This document shows, piece after piece, positions 53,898 to 63,065 of a stretch of DNA of 64,000 nt (the stretch's first letter is position 1; each line of letters opens with the position of its first letter). Under the pieces are notes generated by a model. The model was not told the origin of the DNA, made no database searches, and was given only the letters and a program-made list of their open reading frames with translations. The stretch spans positions 62,001-126,000 of the forward strand of contig JAQBPX010000011.1 in NCBI GenBank assembly GCA_028287305.1. Reading direction: 5' to 3'. The stretch is from Gemmatimonadota bacterium (lineage in GTDB: Bacteria; Gemmatimonadota; Gemmatimonadetes; Gemmatimonadales; Gemmatimonadaceae). The position numbers and the translations under genes are program-made.

Positions 53898-55448
53898 ATG
53901 AGCGCCCCGCAAGCACGCCTGGTAGAATCGCGCGACCCCTCCACCGGCGAGGTCTGGCGGCGCTTCGACGCATGCGACGCTGCCGCCGTTGCGCGAGCGC
54001 TGCAGCAGGCGCGCGACGCGCAGCCCGCGTGGGCGGGCGCACCGATCGCCGATCGCGCCCGCGTGCTCGAGCGATTCCGGAAGCTGCTCTTCGCGCGGCG
54101 CCACGAAGCGGCGGAGCTCGTGTCGCGAGAGAACGGCAAGCCGCCGATCGAGGCGATGGGCGAAGTGATGCTCGTGATGGACTTCGCGCGGTTCTATTCG
54201 AGTGGCAAGGCGCTGCGCGCGCTCCGCCCCCAGCGGTTCACCCCGCAGAGCATGGCAATGTGGCGCAAGCGGATCGAGATCCTGCACGAGCCGCTCGGCG
54301 TCGTCGGCGTGATCGCGCCCTGGAACTATCCGCTCATGCTTCCCGCGGGAATCGTGATTCCCGCGCTGGTGGCGGGAAACGCCGTGCTGCTCAAGCCGAG
54401 CGAGTTCACGCCGAGCTCCGCGCTGCTGCTGGGTGAGCTGCTTGGCGAGGCGGGCGTGCCGCCTGGTGTGCTCGCGGTGCTTCCAGGCGCGGGCGAGACG
54501 GGCCGGGCGATCACGACCTGTGGAGTGGACAAGCTGTTCTTCACCGGGAGCGAGGCCACGGGCCGCGCGGTGGCCATCGCGTGCGCCGAGCAGCTGGTCC
54601 CGTGCAGCCTGGAACTGGGGGGCAGCGACCCGGCCATCGTCCTCGCGAGCGCGGACGTGAACATCGCTGCCGATGGCATCCTCTGGGGGCGCTGCTTCAA
54701 CGCGGGCCAGACCTGCGTCGCCGCGAAGCGCGTGTTCGTCGAGGCGCCGGCGTACGACGCCTTCCTGCTCGCGATCGCGACGCGCGTGAAGGAGCTGAGC
54801 GTCTCGCTGGATCGTGGGAGCGCTGAAGTGGGGACGCTGATCCGCCCCCAGCAGCGCGAGATGCTGCAGGCCCAGCTCGATGACGCACTGGCGCACGGTG
54901 CGCGGGTGGTGGCGAGTGCGAGCGGGCCTGCAGGCGTGTTCGCGCCGACCATCCTCGCAGACCTGAGTGACGAGATGCGCGTGATGCGCGAGGAGACCTT
55001 CGGCCCGCTGCTGCCGGTGATTCGCGTGAGGGACGCGAACGAGGCGGTGCGACTCGCGAACGCGAGCACCTACGGGCTGAGCGCGAGCGTGTGGGGTGAC
55101 GAGCCACAGGCGAGCCGCGTTGCGCGCCGGCTCGACGCAGGCACGGTGGTCATCAACGACGCGCTGGTGGCGGCGGGACTGGCCGAGGTCCCGCACGGGG
55201 GCGTGAAGCGCAGTGGCAGCGGGCGCTCGCATGGAATCGCCGGCCTGCTCGAGTGCGTGAAGACGCGAACACTGGTGCACGAAACGCTACCCGGGAAGCC
55301 GCAGGTGTGGTGGTTTCCCTACGGCGGGGCACTGGCCGCGGGGATGGACGCCTTCCTCTCCATGGCGCACGGGTCCGGCGGCGCGCGACTACGCGGCCTG
55401 CTCGGCGCGCGCGCGCTGGTGTCGCGGCTCAAGTCGCGGCGCCGCTGA
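53898..55448 (+). CDS. NAD(P)+-dependent aldehyde dehydrogenase
   Basis: This 516-residue ALDH has the standard motifs: GVVGVIAPWNYPLMLP, the NAD loop FTGSEATGRAVA, general base Glu in LELGGSDPAIV and the catalytic Cys in NAGQTCVAAKR, plus ETFGPLLPVIRV. It oxidises aldehydes to acids. The C-terminal 45 residues extend beyond the core (FPYGGALAAGMDAF...), a tail seen in long-chain or succinate-semialdehyde-like ALDHs that may associate with membranes. The substrate is not determinable. The yggT gene follows by 20 nt. Confidence 0.94.
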   Translation: MSAPQARLVESRDPSTGEVWRRFDACDAAAVARALQQARDAQPAWAGAPIADRARVLERFRKLLFARRHEAAELVSRENGKPPIEAMGEVMLVMDFARFYSSGKALRALRPQRFTPQSMAMWRKRIEILHEPLGVVGVIAPWNYPLMLPAGIVIPALVAGNAVLLKPSEFTPSSALLLGELLGEAGVPPGVLAVLPGAGETGRAITTCGVDKLFFTGSEATGRAVAIACAEQLVPCSLELGGSDPAIVLASADVNIAADGILWGRCFNAGQTCVAAKRVFVEAPAYDAFLLAIATRVKELSVSLDRGSAEVGTLIRPQQREMLQAQLDDALAHGARVVASASGPAGVFAPTILADLSDEMRVMREETFGPLLPVIRVRDANEAVRLANASTYGLSASVWGDEPQASRVARRLDAGTVVINDALVAAGLAEVPHGGVKRSGSGRSHGIAGLLECVKTRTLVHETLPGKPQVWWFPYGGALAAGMDAFLSMAHGSGGARLRGLLGARALVSRLKSRRR

Positions 55449-55468
55449 CGCGGCGCTAGCTTGCGATC

Positions 55469-56062
55469 ATGAGCTCGTTCATGGTCGCGTACGTGATGGT
55501 GCTGCGAGGCGTTCGCGTCGCGCTGTTCTGGATCGCCGTCGTGGTCGCGGTGGTGGCACTCCTCGACTGGCTGGTGCGCACGCGCCGGATCTCGCCGTTC
55601 AGCGCCATCGCGCGGTTCATGCGCTCCGCCGTGGACCCGCTGATCGCACCGGTGGAACGGACGATCGTGCGTGCCGGCGGAATGCCCGCGTCGGCTCCCT
55701 GGTGGGCGCTCGTATTCGTGGTGGTGGGCGGGCTGTGCCTGATCGGCATCCTGGACTTCACTGGCGGGCTGGTGGCGCAGCTGGCGTACGGCACGAGCTC
55801 TGGTGGCGCCATGCTGCGGGTGCTGCTGTCGTGGGCGTTCGGGCTGGTGCGCCTCGCGCTCATGGTGCGGGTGCTCTCGAGCTGGGTGAACGTTTCGCAG
55901 TACTCCCGGTGGATTCGCTGGACCTTTCCGCTCACCGAGTGGATCCTTGGTCCGCTGAGGCAGTTCGTCCCGTTGATGGGAATGATCGACATTACGCCGC
56001 TGATCGCCTTTTTCCTGATCGGTTTGCTCCAGGGAGTGATCATCAGGATGATTCCGGCGTAG
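55469..56062 (+). CDS. YggT-family membrane protein, duplicated form
   Basis: The 197 residues have four hydrophobic helices in two YggT halves. Each half has the family pattern R.SSW followed by a membrane-adjacent P-L-IAPV/LGPLRQFVP segment (DPLIAPVERTI and TEWILGPLRQFVP). YggT proteins sit in the inner membrane and are linked to osmotic tolerance or cell-division-associated gene clusters, without a defined activity. Single-repeat YggT is about 95 residues; this is a tandem duplication as in E. coli. It follows the aldehyde dehydrogenase by 20 nt. Confidence 0.88.
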   Translation: MSSFMVAYVMVLRGVRVALFWIAVVVAVVALLDWLVRTRRISPFSAIARFMRSAVDPLIAPVERTIVRAGGMPASAPWWALVFVVVGGLCLIGILDFTGGLVAQLAYGTSSGGAMLRVLLSWAFGLVRLALMVRVLSSWVNVSQYSRWIRWTFPLTEWILGPLRQFVPLMGMIDITPLIAFFLIGLLQGVIIRMIPA

Positions 56063-56131
56063 AGTGGGCTCATTCGTGCCATGTGGCATGGCAGGGACAG
56101 CGAAGACTGATTGGCTTTCAAGGGAAGGATG

Positions 56132-56578
56132 ATGGAGACGTCGCGTGAAGTCGTGCCGGTCCTGCTCATTGGACGGGATGAGGCACTGCTGGAGGGATTG
56201 GCGCAATCGCTGGCGAGTGCCGGATTCTCGCCCCGCGTTGCGGGCAGCCTGGCCGAGGCTCGCCAGGCAGCTGGCGTGTTGAATCCCCTGCTCGCCGTGA
56301 TCGATCGCGACCTGGTGCAGGGTGCGGAGGGCGAGGTGTCGTCGCTGCCGCTGGCGCCTGGCGGATCGCTGCTCCTCTATCGCACGGTGGGCAGCCTGGC
56401 AGTGACGCTCTCCGCGTCGCTGCTGCGCGGCGTGATGGCCGACCTCACGCTGCCTCTCGAGCGGCAGCGCCTGCTGGCGCTCGCGAATTCGGTGCGCGAA
56501 CGAAGCTCGCGCACCGGACGAGGGCGGATCACGCCCGAGAAAGGCACTCCCTCGCCGGAGCGGCACACGCCGCGGTAG
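56132..56578 (+). CDS. Degenerate response-regulator receiver-like protein
   Basis: The 148 residues start from the ATG at 56132 (56129 is adjacent; a TTG at 56111 is possible but has no ribosome-binding site, whereas AGGGAAGG precedes the ATGs). The first 115 residues follow a CheY-like alternation: VPVLLIGRDEALLEGLAQSL, then AVIDRDLV with a possible phospho-Asp. The acidic pair is reduced to D-E, and the conserved Lys near LPL is missing (TLPLERQRL). A pseudo-receiver is likely. The C-terminal 35 residues are basic and disordered. It lies just before the riboswitch-controlled met operon but probably belongs with yggT. Confidence 0.65.
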   Translation: METSREVVPVLLIGRDEALLEGLAQSLASAGFSPRVAGSLAEARQAAGVLNPLLAVIDRDLVQGAEGEVSSLPLAPGGSLLLYRTVGSLAVTLSASLLRGVMADLTLPLERQRLLALANSVRERSSRTGRGRITPEKGTPSPERHTPR

Positions 56579-56633
56579 GCGAACTGCTTGCCCTTGGGCG
56601 GGCAACCCAGTACGATGAAGGACAACTGATTTT

Positions 56634-56689
56634 CCGTGGCGATTTATCGGCAACTTGCGACCACGTTAAAAACTTCGCTAAAGCGCCGG
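56634..56689 (+). promoter_or_regulatory. SAM-II-type riboswitch upstream of metH
   Basis: The order CGTGG (56635-56639), GATTTA (56641-56646), CGGC, CTTGC, CCACG (56661-56665), TTAAA (56666-56670) and GCTAAAG (56677-56683) reproduces the SAM-II (metA) aptamer. CGTGG/CCACG form stem P1. CGGC at 56648-56651 can pair with GCCG at 56685-56688 to close the pseudoknot. The conserved GAUUU, UUAAA and GCUAAA loop bases are all kept. It lies 52 nt before metH, a SAM-cycle gene, with a terminator hairpin between. SAM binding should reduce expression. Identification is by eye from the known consensus. Confidence 0.85.
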
Positions 56690-56694
56690 CCCGA

Positions 56695-56727
56695 GGGCCC
56701 ACGCGCTTCATGCGCATGGGCCCTTTT
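56695..56727 (+). terminator. Terminator hairpin between the SAM-II aptamer and metH
   Basis: GGGCCCACGCGC (56695-56706) pairs with 56712-56723 around loop TTCAT with one mismatch, followed by TTTT at 56724-56727. It directly follows the aptamer and ends 8 nt before the metH ATG, so it could act as the expression platform by transcription attenuation. GGCCC at 56688-56692 can compete for the left arm, giving an alternative fold. Confidence 0.7.
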
Positions 56728-56735
56728 CGTACGTC

Positions 56736-59700
56736 ATGTCCAACCCCAAGGCAGCACCCGATCGTTCCCGCTCCGCCTATCTCGAAGCCCTCACCAGGGG
56801 CGTCCTGATCTATGACGGCGCGATGGGCACCAACATCCAGCTCCATCATCCCACGCCGGAGGACTTCGGCGGCAAGGCGCTGGAAGGGTGCAACGACAAC
56901 CTGGTGCTCACGCGCCCGGACATCATCCAGTCCATCCACGAGTCGTTCCTCGCGGTAGGCTGCGACGTGGTGGAGACGTGCACCTTCCAGAGCACGCCGC
57001 ACCGCCTGCGCGAGTGGGGGATCGAGGAGAAGGCGCGCGAGCTGAACGTGCAGGCCGCGCGCATCGCCCGCGCCGCCTGCGACAAGTACGCGACGCCGGA
57101 GCATCCGCGCTTCGTGGCCGGCTCCATCGGGCCCACCGGCATGCTCCCGAGCTCCAGCGACCCGGTGCTCTCGAACACCACCTTCGAGGAGCTGGCCGCG
57201 AACTACTACACGCAGGCGAAGTACCTCGTGGAGGGTGGCGTCGACGTGCTGCTCGTCGAGACCGCGCAGGACATCCTCGAGGTGAAGGCCGCCATCGCCG
57301 GCTTCGACCGGCTGTTCACGGAGCTCGGCTACCGCATCCCGGTGCAAGCGCAGATCACGCTCGACACGAGCGGGCGCATGCTGCTGGGCACCGACATCGC
57401 GAGCGCGAGCACCACGCTCGAGGCGCTCCCCGTGGACATCATCGGGCTCAACTGCTCCACGGGCCCGGAGCACATGCGCGAGCCCGTGCGGTGGCTCGCC
57501 GACCACGCCGCGCGGCCGATTTCGGTGATCCCGAATGCAGGGTTGCCGCTGAACACCGGCACCGGCGACGCGATCTATCCGCTCGAGCCGGTGCCCATGG
57601 GCCAGGCGCTCGCCGAGTTCGTGCGCGACTACGGCGTGCGCATCGTGGGTGGGTGCTGCGGCACGAGCCCCGGGCACCTGGCGGAGATCGTGAAGCAGGT
57701 GCGCGCGGTGGAGTCGAAGGCGCCGCGAGCGCACGGGCTGCACGACACCGCCGGCACCGTGCGCGGCTCCCGCGTGCCGCGCGCCAGCTCGGCCATGCGC
57801 GCGACCGACTTCGACCAGGATCCCCGGCCGCTGATCGTGGGCGAGCGCGTGAACTCGCAGGGCTCGCGCAAGGTGAAGCAGCTGCTCCTGGCCGACGACT
57901 ACGAGGGCATCGCATCCGTGGCCCGCGCGCAGGTCGAGAGTGGCGCGCACATCCTCGACGTCTGCGTGGCGCTCACCGAGCGCGGCGACGAGGCGGCGCA
58001 GATGTCGGAGGTCGTCAAGCTGCTCTCGATGACCGTGGATGCGCCGATCATGATCGACTCCACGGAGGCGAGCACGATCGAGGCGGCCCTCGAGCACATC
58101 CCCGGCCGCGCGATCATCAACTCCATCAACATGGAGAATGGCCGCGAGCGCATCGACCGCGTGGTGCCGCTGGCGAAGAAGCACGGCGCGGCGCTGGTCG
58201 CGCTCACCATCGACGAAGTGGGGATGGCGAAGACGCGCGAGCGAAAGCTGGAGATCGCGCGCAAGATCCACGACATCGTGGTGGGCGAGTACGGACTCGC
58301 ACCCGGCGACCTGATCTTCGACGACCTCACCTTCACCCTCGCCACCGGCGACGTGGAATGGATCGACTCGGCGAAGGAGACGATCGAGGGCATCCGCCTG
58401 ATCAAGCGCGAGCTGCCGGGGACGTACACGTCGCTCGGCGTGTCGAACGTCTCGTTCGGGCTCTCGCCGAGCGCGCGCGCGGTGCTCAACTCGGTGTTCC
58501 TGCACCACTGCGTGGAAGCTGGACTCGACATGGCGATCGTGAATCCCGCGCACGTGATGCCGTACGCCGAGATCCCGGAGGGCGAGCGCGAGCTGGCGAA
58601 CGCCCTGGTGTTCAACAAGAGCCCCGAGGCGCTGCAGCACTTCATCGAGTTCTACTCGAATGCGGGTCCATCTGCCGCGAGCACGGGCGCGGCGGCCGTC
58701 GATCCGATGGCCGACCTCGACGCCGCGCAGCGCGTGCACTTCATGGTGGTGCATCGCAAGAAGGAGGGGATCGAGGACGCGCTCGACGCGGCCGGCGTGC
58801 GCGCCGAGCCGGTGCGCGTGCTCAACGAGGTCCTGCTCCCCGCCATGAAGGAAGTCGGCGACAAGTTCGGCGCCGGTGAGCTGATCCTGCCCTTCGTGCT
58901 GCAGAGCGCGGAAGTGATGAAGAAGGCCGTGAAGCACCTCGAGAGCTTCCTCGAGCGGGCCGAGGGCTACACGAAGGGCAAGGTGGTGCTGGCCACCGTG
59001 TATGGCGACGTGCACGACATCGGCAAGTCGCTCGTGAACACGATCCTCAGCAACAATGGGTATACAGTGTTCGACCTCGGCAAGCAGGTGCCGGTCAACA
59101 CGATCATCGAGAAGGCGCAGGAAGTCGGCGCAGATGCCATCGGGCTGTCCGCACTGCTGGTGAGCACCAGCAAGCAGATGCCGCTCTGCGTGCAGGAGCT
59201 CGACCGGCGCGGCATCCACATCCCGGTACTGATCGGGGGCGCGGCCATCAATCGCCGCTTCGGGCGGCGCGCCATGTTCGTGGACGGGGAGCGGGCGTAC
59301 GACTCCGGCGTGTTCTACTGCAAGGATGCGTTCGAGGGGCTGGAGACGATGGACGCGCTGCAGGACTCGACGCGTCGCGTCGCCGCGATCGACAAGCTCA
59401 TCGCCGACGCGCGGAGCGACATGTTCCTGCGGGCGAACGTCGGCAAGGACATCGCGAGCGGAGATGCCGGCGGCGAGAGGAGCGACGTCACGAGCGATCA
59501 CGCCGTGCCAGTCGCACCCTTTTTCGGCACGCGAACGCTCACCGACATTCCACTCGATGACGTGTTCGCCCTGCTCGACCGCGATGAGCTCTTCCGGCTG
59601 CAGTGGGGCGGTCGCGGTTCCGGCGAGGCGTATGACAAGGCGGTGCGCGAGGAGTTCGAGCCTGCGCTCGCGAGGCTTTCCGCACAGGCAAAGGCGGAGG

Positions 59701-60290
59701 CATGGCTCACGCCGCGGGTGATCTATGGCTACTTCCCTTCGCAGTCCGTGGGAAATGACGTGGTGATCTACGAGCCGGCCGCGTACTCGGCAGACGGATC
59801 GCTGAAGGAGATCGCGCGCTTCCACTTCCCACGCCAGGAAGGGCGCGAGCGGCTCTGCATCGCCGACTACTTCCGCTCGGCTTCCTCCGGCGACGTGGAC
59901 GTCACCGCCTTCCAGATAGTGACCGTCGGCGATGCCGCCACGGAGAAGTTCCAGCACCTGCAGGACGCCGGCGAGTATTCGGAGGCCTACTACGTCCACG
60001 GCCTCGCAGTGGAGGCGGCCGAGGCATTGGCGGAGTGGACGCACCGGCACATGCGTCACGAGCTGGGCCTGCCCCCGGGACGGGGCAAGCGCTACTCGTG
60101 GGGCTACGGCGCATGCCCGGACCTCGAGGATCACGAGACGCTCTTTCGCATCCTCCCCGCAGAGCGGGAGCTGGGAATGACGCTCACGAGTGCGCACCAG
60201 CTGATTCCCGAGCAGAGCACCGCCGCGATCATCGTGCATCACCCGCAGGCGAAGTACTACGTGGTGCGCGCCGAGGGCGCGGGCGCATGA
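56736..60290 (+). CDS. metH: Cobalamin-dependent methionine synthase
   Basis: This is the full-length four-module enzyme of 1184 residues. The homocysteine domain has zinc Cys residues in GLNCSTGP (about 240) and VGGCCGTSPG (about 308). The methyl-THF (pterin) domain includes VGERVNSQGSRKVKQLL and the DSTEAS segment. The B12 domain has cobalt-ligand His760 in GDVHDIGKS, and the C-terminal SAM-dependent activation domain has RYSWGYGACPDL. It transfers methyl from 5-methyl-THF to homocysteine. The gene is preceded by a SAM-II-like aptamer and overlaps the next gene by ATGA, so both are under that control. Confidence 0.97.
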   Translation: MSNPKAAPDRSRSAYLEALTRGVLIYDGAMGTNIQLHHPTPEDFGGKALEGCNDNLVLTRPDIIQSIHESFLAVGCDVVETCTFQSTPHRLREWGIEEKARELNVQAARIARAACDKYATPEHPRFVAGSIGPTGMLPSSSDPVLSNTTFEELAANYYTQAKYLVEGGVDVLLVETAQDILEVKAAIAGFDRLFTELGYRIPVQAQITLDTSGRMLLGTDIASASTTLEALPVDIIGLNCSTGPEHMREPVRWLADHAARPISVIPNAGLPLNTGTGDAIYPLEPVPMGQALAEFVRDYGVRIVGGCCGTSPGHLAEIVKQVRAVESKAPRAHGLHDTAGTVRGSRVPRASSAMRATDFDQDPRPLIVGERVNSQGSRKVKQLLLADDYEGIASVARAQVESGAHILDVCVALTERGDEAAQMSEVVKLLSMTVDAPIMIDSTEASTIEAALEHIPGRAIINSINMENGRERIDRVVPLAKKHGAALVALTIDEVGMAKTRERKLEIARKIHDIVVGEYGLAPGDLIFDDLTFTLATGDVEWIDSAKETIEGIRLIKRELPGTYTSLGVSNVSFGLSPSARAVLNSVFLHHCVEAGLDMAIVNPAHVMPYAEIPEGERELANALVFNKSPEALQHFIEFYSNAGPSAASTGAAAVDPMADLDAAQRVHFMVVHRKKEGIEDALDAAGVRAEPVRVLNEVLLPAMKEVGDKFGAGELILPFVLQSAEVMKKAVKHLESFLERAEGYTKGKVVLATVYGDVHDIGKSLVNTILSNNGYTVFDLGKQVPVNTIIEKAQEVGADAIGLSALLVSTSKQMPLCVQELDRRGIHIPVLIGGAAINRRFGRRAMFVDGERAYDSGVFYCKDAFEGLETMDALQDSTRRVAAIDKLIADARSDMFLRANVGKDIASGDAGGERSDVTSDHAVPVAPFFGTRTLTDIPLDDVFALLDRDELFRLQWGGRGSGEAYDKAVREEFEPALARLSAQAKAEAWLTPRVIYGYFPSQSVGNDVVIYEPAAYSADGSLKEIARFHFPRQEGRERLCIADYFRSASSGDVDVTAFQIVTVGDAATEKFQHLQDAGEYSEAYYVHGLAVEAAEALAEWTHRHMRHELGLPPGRGKRYSWGYGACPDLEDHETLFRILPAERELGMTLTSAHQLIPEQSTAAIIVHHPQAKYYVVRAEGAGA

Positions 60291-62170
60291 GTGACGCGAT
60301 CGCGCGGCTGCTCGATCCCAGTGCCATCGTGCTGTTCGACGGCGCAATGGGCACGATGCTGTACTCGCGCGGCGTGTTCATCAACCAGTGCTACGACGAG
60401 TTGAACGCGCGCGCGCCAGAGCTCGTGCGCGACGTGCACCGCGCGTACGTGAGCGCGGGCGCCGAGGTGCTCGAGACGAACAGCTTCGGCGCGAACCGCA
60501 TCAAGCTCGAATCGTATGGCCTCTCGCACCAGGTCGCCGAGCTCAATCGCAGCGCAGCGAAGCTGGCGCGTGACGCGGCACGCGAGGCGCGCGGCCGAGA
60601 GGTGCTGGTGGCCGGTGCGGTGGGGCCGCTCGGCCTGCGGCTCGAGCCCTACGGGCCGACGAGCGTGGACGAGGCACGCGCGGCGTTTCGCGAGCAGATG
60701 CAGGCGCTGCGCGAGGGTGGCGCGGACCTCTTCATCCTCGAGACCTTCGGCGACCTGCACGAGATCGACCAGGCGATTCGGGCAGCGCGCGAGGTGGATG
60801 CGAGCGTGCCGGTGATCGCGCAGATGACGATCGGGGTGGACTGCCACACGCCCTTCGGCGCGAGTCCGGAGGACGTGGCGCGCGCCCTCGACCACTGGGG
60901 CGCCGACATCGTCGGGCTGAACTGCTCGGTGGGTCCGCAGACGATCCTCGACGCCATCGAGAAGATGTCGGCCGTCACGCAGCGCAAGTTGAGCGCGCAG
61001 CCGAACGCCGGCATGCCGCGCGACGTCGGCGGCCGCTCCATGTACATGGCCAGCCCCGAATACATGGGCACCTATGCGCGGCATCTCGCACAGGCCGGTG
61101 CGAAGGTCGTGGGCGGATGCTGCGGCACCACGCCGGAGCACGTGAAGGCGATGGCGGAGGGCGTGCGCCCCCTGCGGCCACGCGCCGCGCTGGCTGGGGC
61201 CGATGCAGCGACACAGGGCGCGAGCGTTCGCGTGAACGCATCACCCGAGGTACAGGTGCAGCCCGTGCCGATGGCCGCGCGCTCGCGGTGGGGCGCGAAG
61301 GTGGCTGCGGGCCAGTTCGTGACGAGCGTGGAGATCGTGCCGCCCAGGGGAGTCGATGCCACGCGCATGCTCGCCGACACGCGCACCCTCAAGGCGGCCG
61401 GCGTGGACGCCGTGAACGTCCCCGACGGGCCGCGCGCGCAGAGCCGCATGGGCGCGCTGCTCACGAGCGTGCTGATCGAGCAGCAGTCAGGGATCGAGAC
61501 GGTGATCCACTACGCCTGCCGCGATCGCAACCTGCTCGGCATGCTCAGCGACCTGCTGGGCGCGAGCGCGGTGGGGCTGCGCAACCTGCTGCTGATCACC
61601 GGCGACCCGCCGAAGATGGGACCGTATCCCGATGCGACCGCCGTGTTCGACATCGACTCCATTGGGCTCACGAACCTGGTGCGCAACCTGAACCACGGCC
61701 GCGATCCCGGTGGCAATGCGATCGGGCAGCCCACGCAGTTCACGATCGGAGTGGGAGTGAACCCCGCGGCGATCGACCTGGAGCACGAGGTCCGACGTTT
61801 CGAGTGGAAGGTGGAAGCGGGCGCCGAGTACGCCATCACCCAGCCGGTGTTCGATCCCGCGCAGCTCGAGCGCTTCCTCGACCGGATCGCGCACGTGCGC
61901 ATACCGGTGGTGGCGGGGATCTGGCCGCTGGTCTCGATGCGCAACGCCGAGTTCATGGCCAACGAAGTGCCGGGCGTCTCGGTGCCCGAGGGGATCCTGG
62001 CGCGGATGCGGAAGGCGAGCGAGCAGTCGAAGGAGCATGCGCTTGCCGAGGGCATTGCCGTTGCGCGCGAGATGCTGGAGCGCGTGCGGCCCGTGGTGCA
62101 GGGCGTGCAGGTCTCGGCGCCCTTCGGCCGCGTGGAACTGGCGCTGGAGGTCTTCGCGGGTTCATTGTGA
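60287..62170 (+). CDS. Homocysteine S-methyltransferase / methylene-THF reductase fusion (YitJ-like)
   Basis: This 627-residue protein has two parts. Residues 1-300 form a homocysteine methyltransferase barrel with zinc Cys in GLNCSVGP and VGGCCGTTPEH. Residues about 325-620 form a MetF-like flavin barrel (VTSVEIVPPRGVD, LLLITGDPPKMG, YAITQPVFD). Such fusions (Bacillus YitJ type) reduce methylene-THF to methyl-THF and may pass methyl groups to homocysteine. It supplies the methyl donor for MetH, encoded directly upstream with an ATGA overlap. Both genes carry a homocysteine-binding domain, which is redundant and notable. Confidence 0.93.
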   Translation: MSDAIARLLDPSAIVLFDGAMGTMLYSRGVFINQCYDELNARAPELVRDVHRAYVSAGAEVLETNSFGANRIKLESYGLSHQVAELNRSAAKLARDAAREARGREVLVAGAVGPLGLRLEPYGPTSVDEARAAFREQMQALREGGADLFILETFGDLHEIDQAIRAAREVDASVPVIAQMTIGVDCHTPFGASPEDVARALDHWGADIVGLNCSVGPQTILDAIEKMSAVTQRKLSAQPNAGMPRDVGGRSMYMASPEYMGTYARHLAQAGAKVVGGCCGTTPEHVKAMAEGVRPLRPRAALAGADAATQGASVRVNASPEVQVQPVPMAARSRWGAKVAAGQFVTSVEIVPPRGVDATRMLADTRTLKAAGVDAVNVPDGPRAQSRMGALLTSVLIEQQSGIETVIHYACRDRNLLGMLSDLLGASAVGLRNLLLITGDPPKMGPYPDATAVFDIDSIGLTNLVRNLNHGRDPGGNAIGQPTQFTIGVGVNPAAIDLEHEVRRFEWKVEAGAEYAITQPVFDPAQLERFLDRIAHVRIPVVAGIWPLVSMRNAEFMANEVPGVSVPEGILARMRKASEQSKEHALAEGIAVAREMLERVRPVVQGVQVSAPFGRVELALEVFAGSL

Positions 62171-62174
62171 GCCC

Positions 62175-63065
62175 GTGAACATCGATCCGGCAGTCATCGA
62201 CATGGCGCCCGTGCTCGATTACGGCGCCTGCGACCGCCTGCGTCGCCTCACCTTCCTGGTCACCGTCGCGCGCCTCAAGGGGCTGCGAAGCGTGCAGTTG
62301 AACGAGGTGATCACCGACAGCTGCCCCTTCGCGCTGATGGAGTTCATCTCGCTGGCCGGCATGGATGTCCGCCCGTGGAAGGGCGACGCGAACCCGCCGC
62401 AGTTGCAGCTCGATGACCAGTGCCCGTACCCGGACCTCGGCACCGTCGAGCGCAACCTGCCCGGCGAGCTCGGTGTGGCGCCGCCCGAGTTCCTGGAGGA
62501 ATGGCTGGCGACGTATGCCAGCATTCGCCCTTCGGCGGAAGTGCAGCGCGCCGTGACTGCCGCCGGCGTGACGCGCGAGACGCTCGGCGTCCATGTGCGA
62601 CGCACCGACAAGGTGCGCGCGATGCCCGGCCGTCACGAGCGCACCGTTCAGGAGCAGCGGCGCGAGGAGGCGCAGATGGAGCGCATGACGCGCGAGCGCC
62701 TGGCGCGCGGTGGGATCCGGAATGCGTACGTGGCCAGCGACAGCGCCGCGGGCAAGGAGGACTGGACGGGCCGGCTGGCCGCGCTGGGACTGCCGGTCAT
62801 CGCGCACGGCTCGCAGTACACCGAGGGTCGGCGCCGGCATACGGGCGGCCTGGACTTCTTCGTGGACCTGTTCGCGCTCTCGCAGTGCGGCGCCATGGTG
62901 GTGACGCGCATGAGCGGGGTGGGGCTCGCCGCGCGCTACATCGGCGGCGTGAACGACGTGTCGCGTGCCAGGCGTCCGCGGGAGCCGGAGGCCGTGCGTC
63001 AGCTGCGGCTGCGGGTGCTTGCGCTGGCGCGGAGGCTGCGAGTCCATACATTCGGGGGGCGATGA
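62175..63065 (+). CDS. Fucosyltransferase-like (GT23/NodZ or O-FucT superfamily) protein
   Basis: The 296 residues start at GTG 4 nt after the previous stop. A donor-binding motif HVRRTDK (about residue 140) corresponds to the HxRRTDK signature of alpha-1,6-fucosyltransferases and NodZ. Later come VASDSAAGKEDW and the C-terminal FFVDLFALSQCGAMVV plus SGVGLAARYIGG, matching the nucleotide-sugar-binding region of that fold. No signal or membrane segment is seen. It may glycosylate a cytoplasmic acceptor or lipid-linked sugar. Its place in a methionine/folate operon is unexpected. It overlaps the next gene by ATGA. Confidence 0.75.
   Translation: MNIDPAVIDMAPVLDYGACDRLRRLTFLVTVARLKGLRSVQLNEVITDSCPFALMEFISLAGMDVRPWKGDANPPQLQLDDQCPYPDLGTVERNLPGELGVAPPEFLEEWLATYASIRPSAEVQRAVTAAGVTRETLGVHVRRTDKVRAMPGRHERTVQEQRREEAQMERMTRERLARGGIRNAYVASDSAAGKEDWTGRLAALGLPVIAHGSQYTEGRRRHTGGLDFFVDLFALSQCGAMVVTRMSGVGLAARYIGGVNDVSRARRPREPEAVRQLRLRVLALARRLRVHTFGGR

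Noticed and set aside
56529-60347. A minus-strand open frame of over 1200 codons opposite metH
   Set aside because: Antisense shadow of metH with His/Arg/Val-biased composition; it also covers the riboswitch and terminator.
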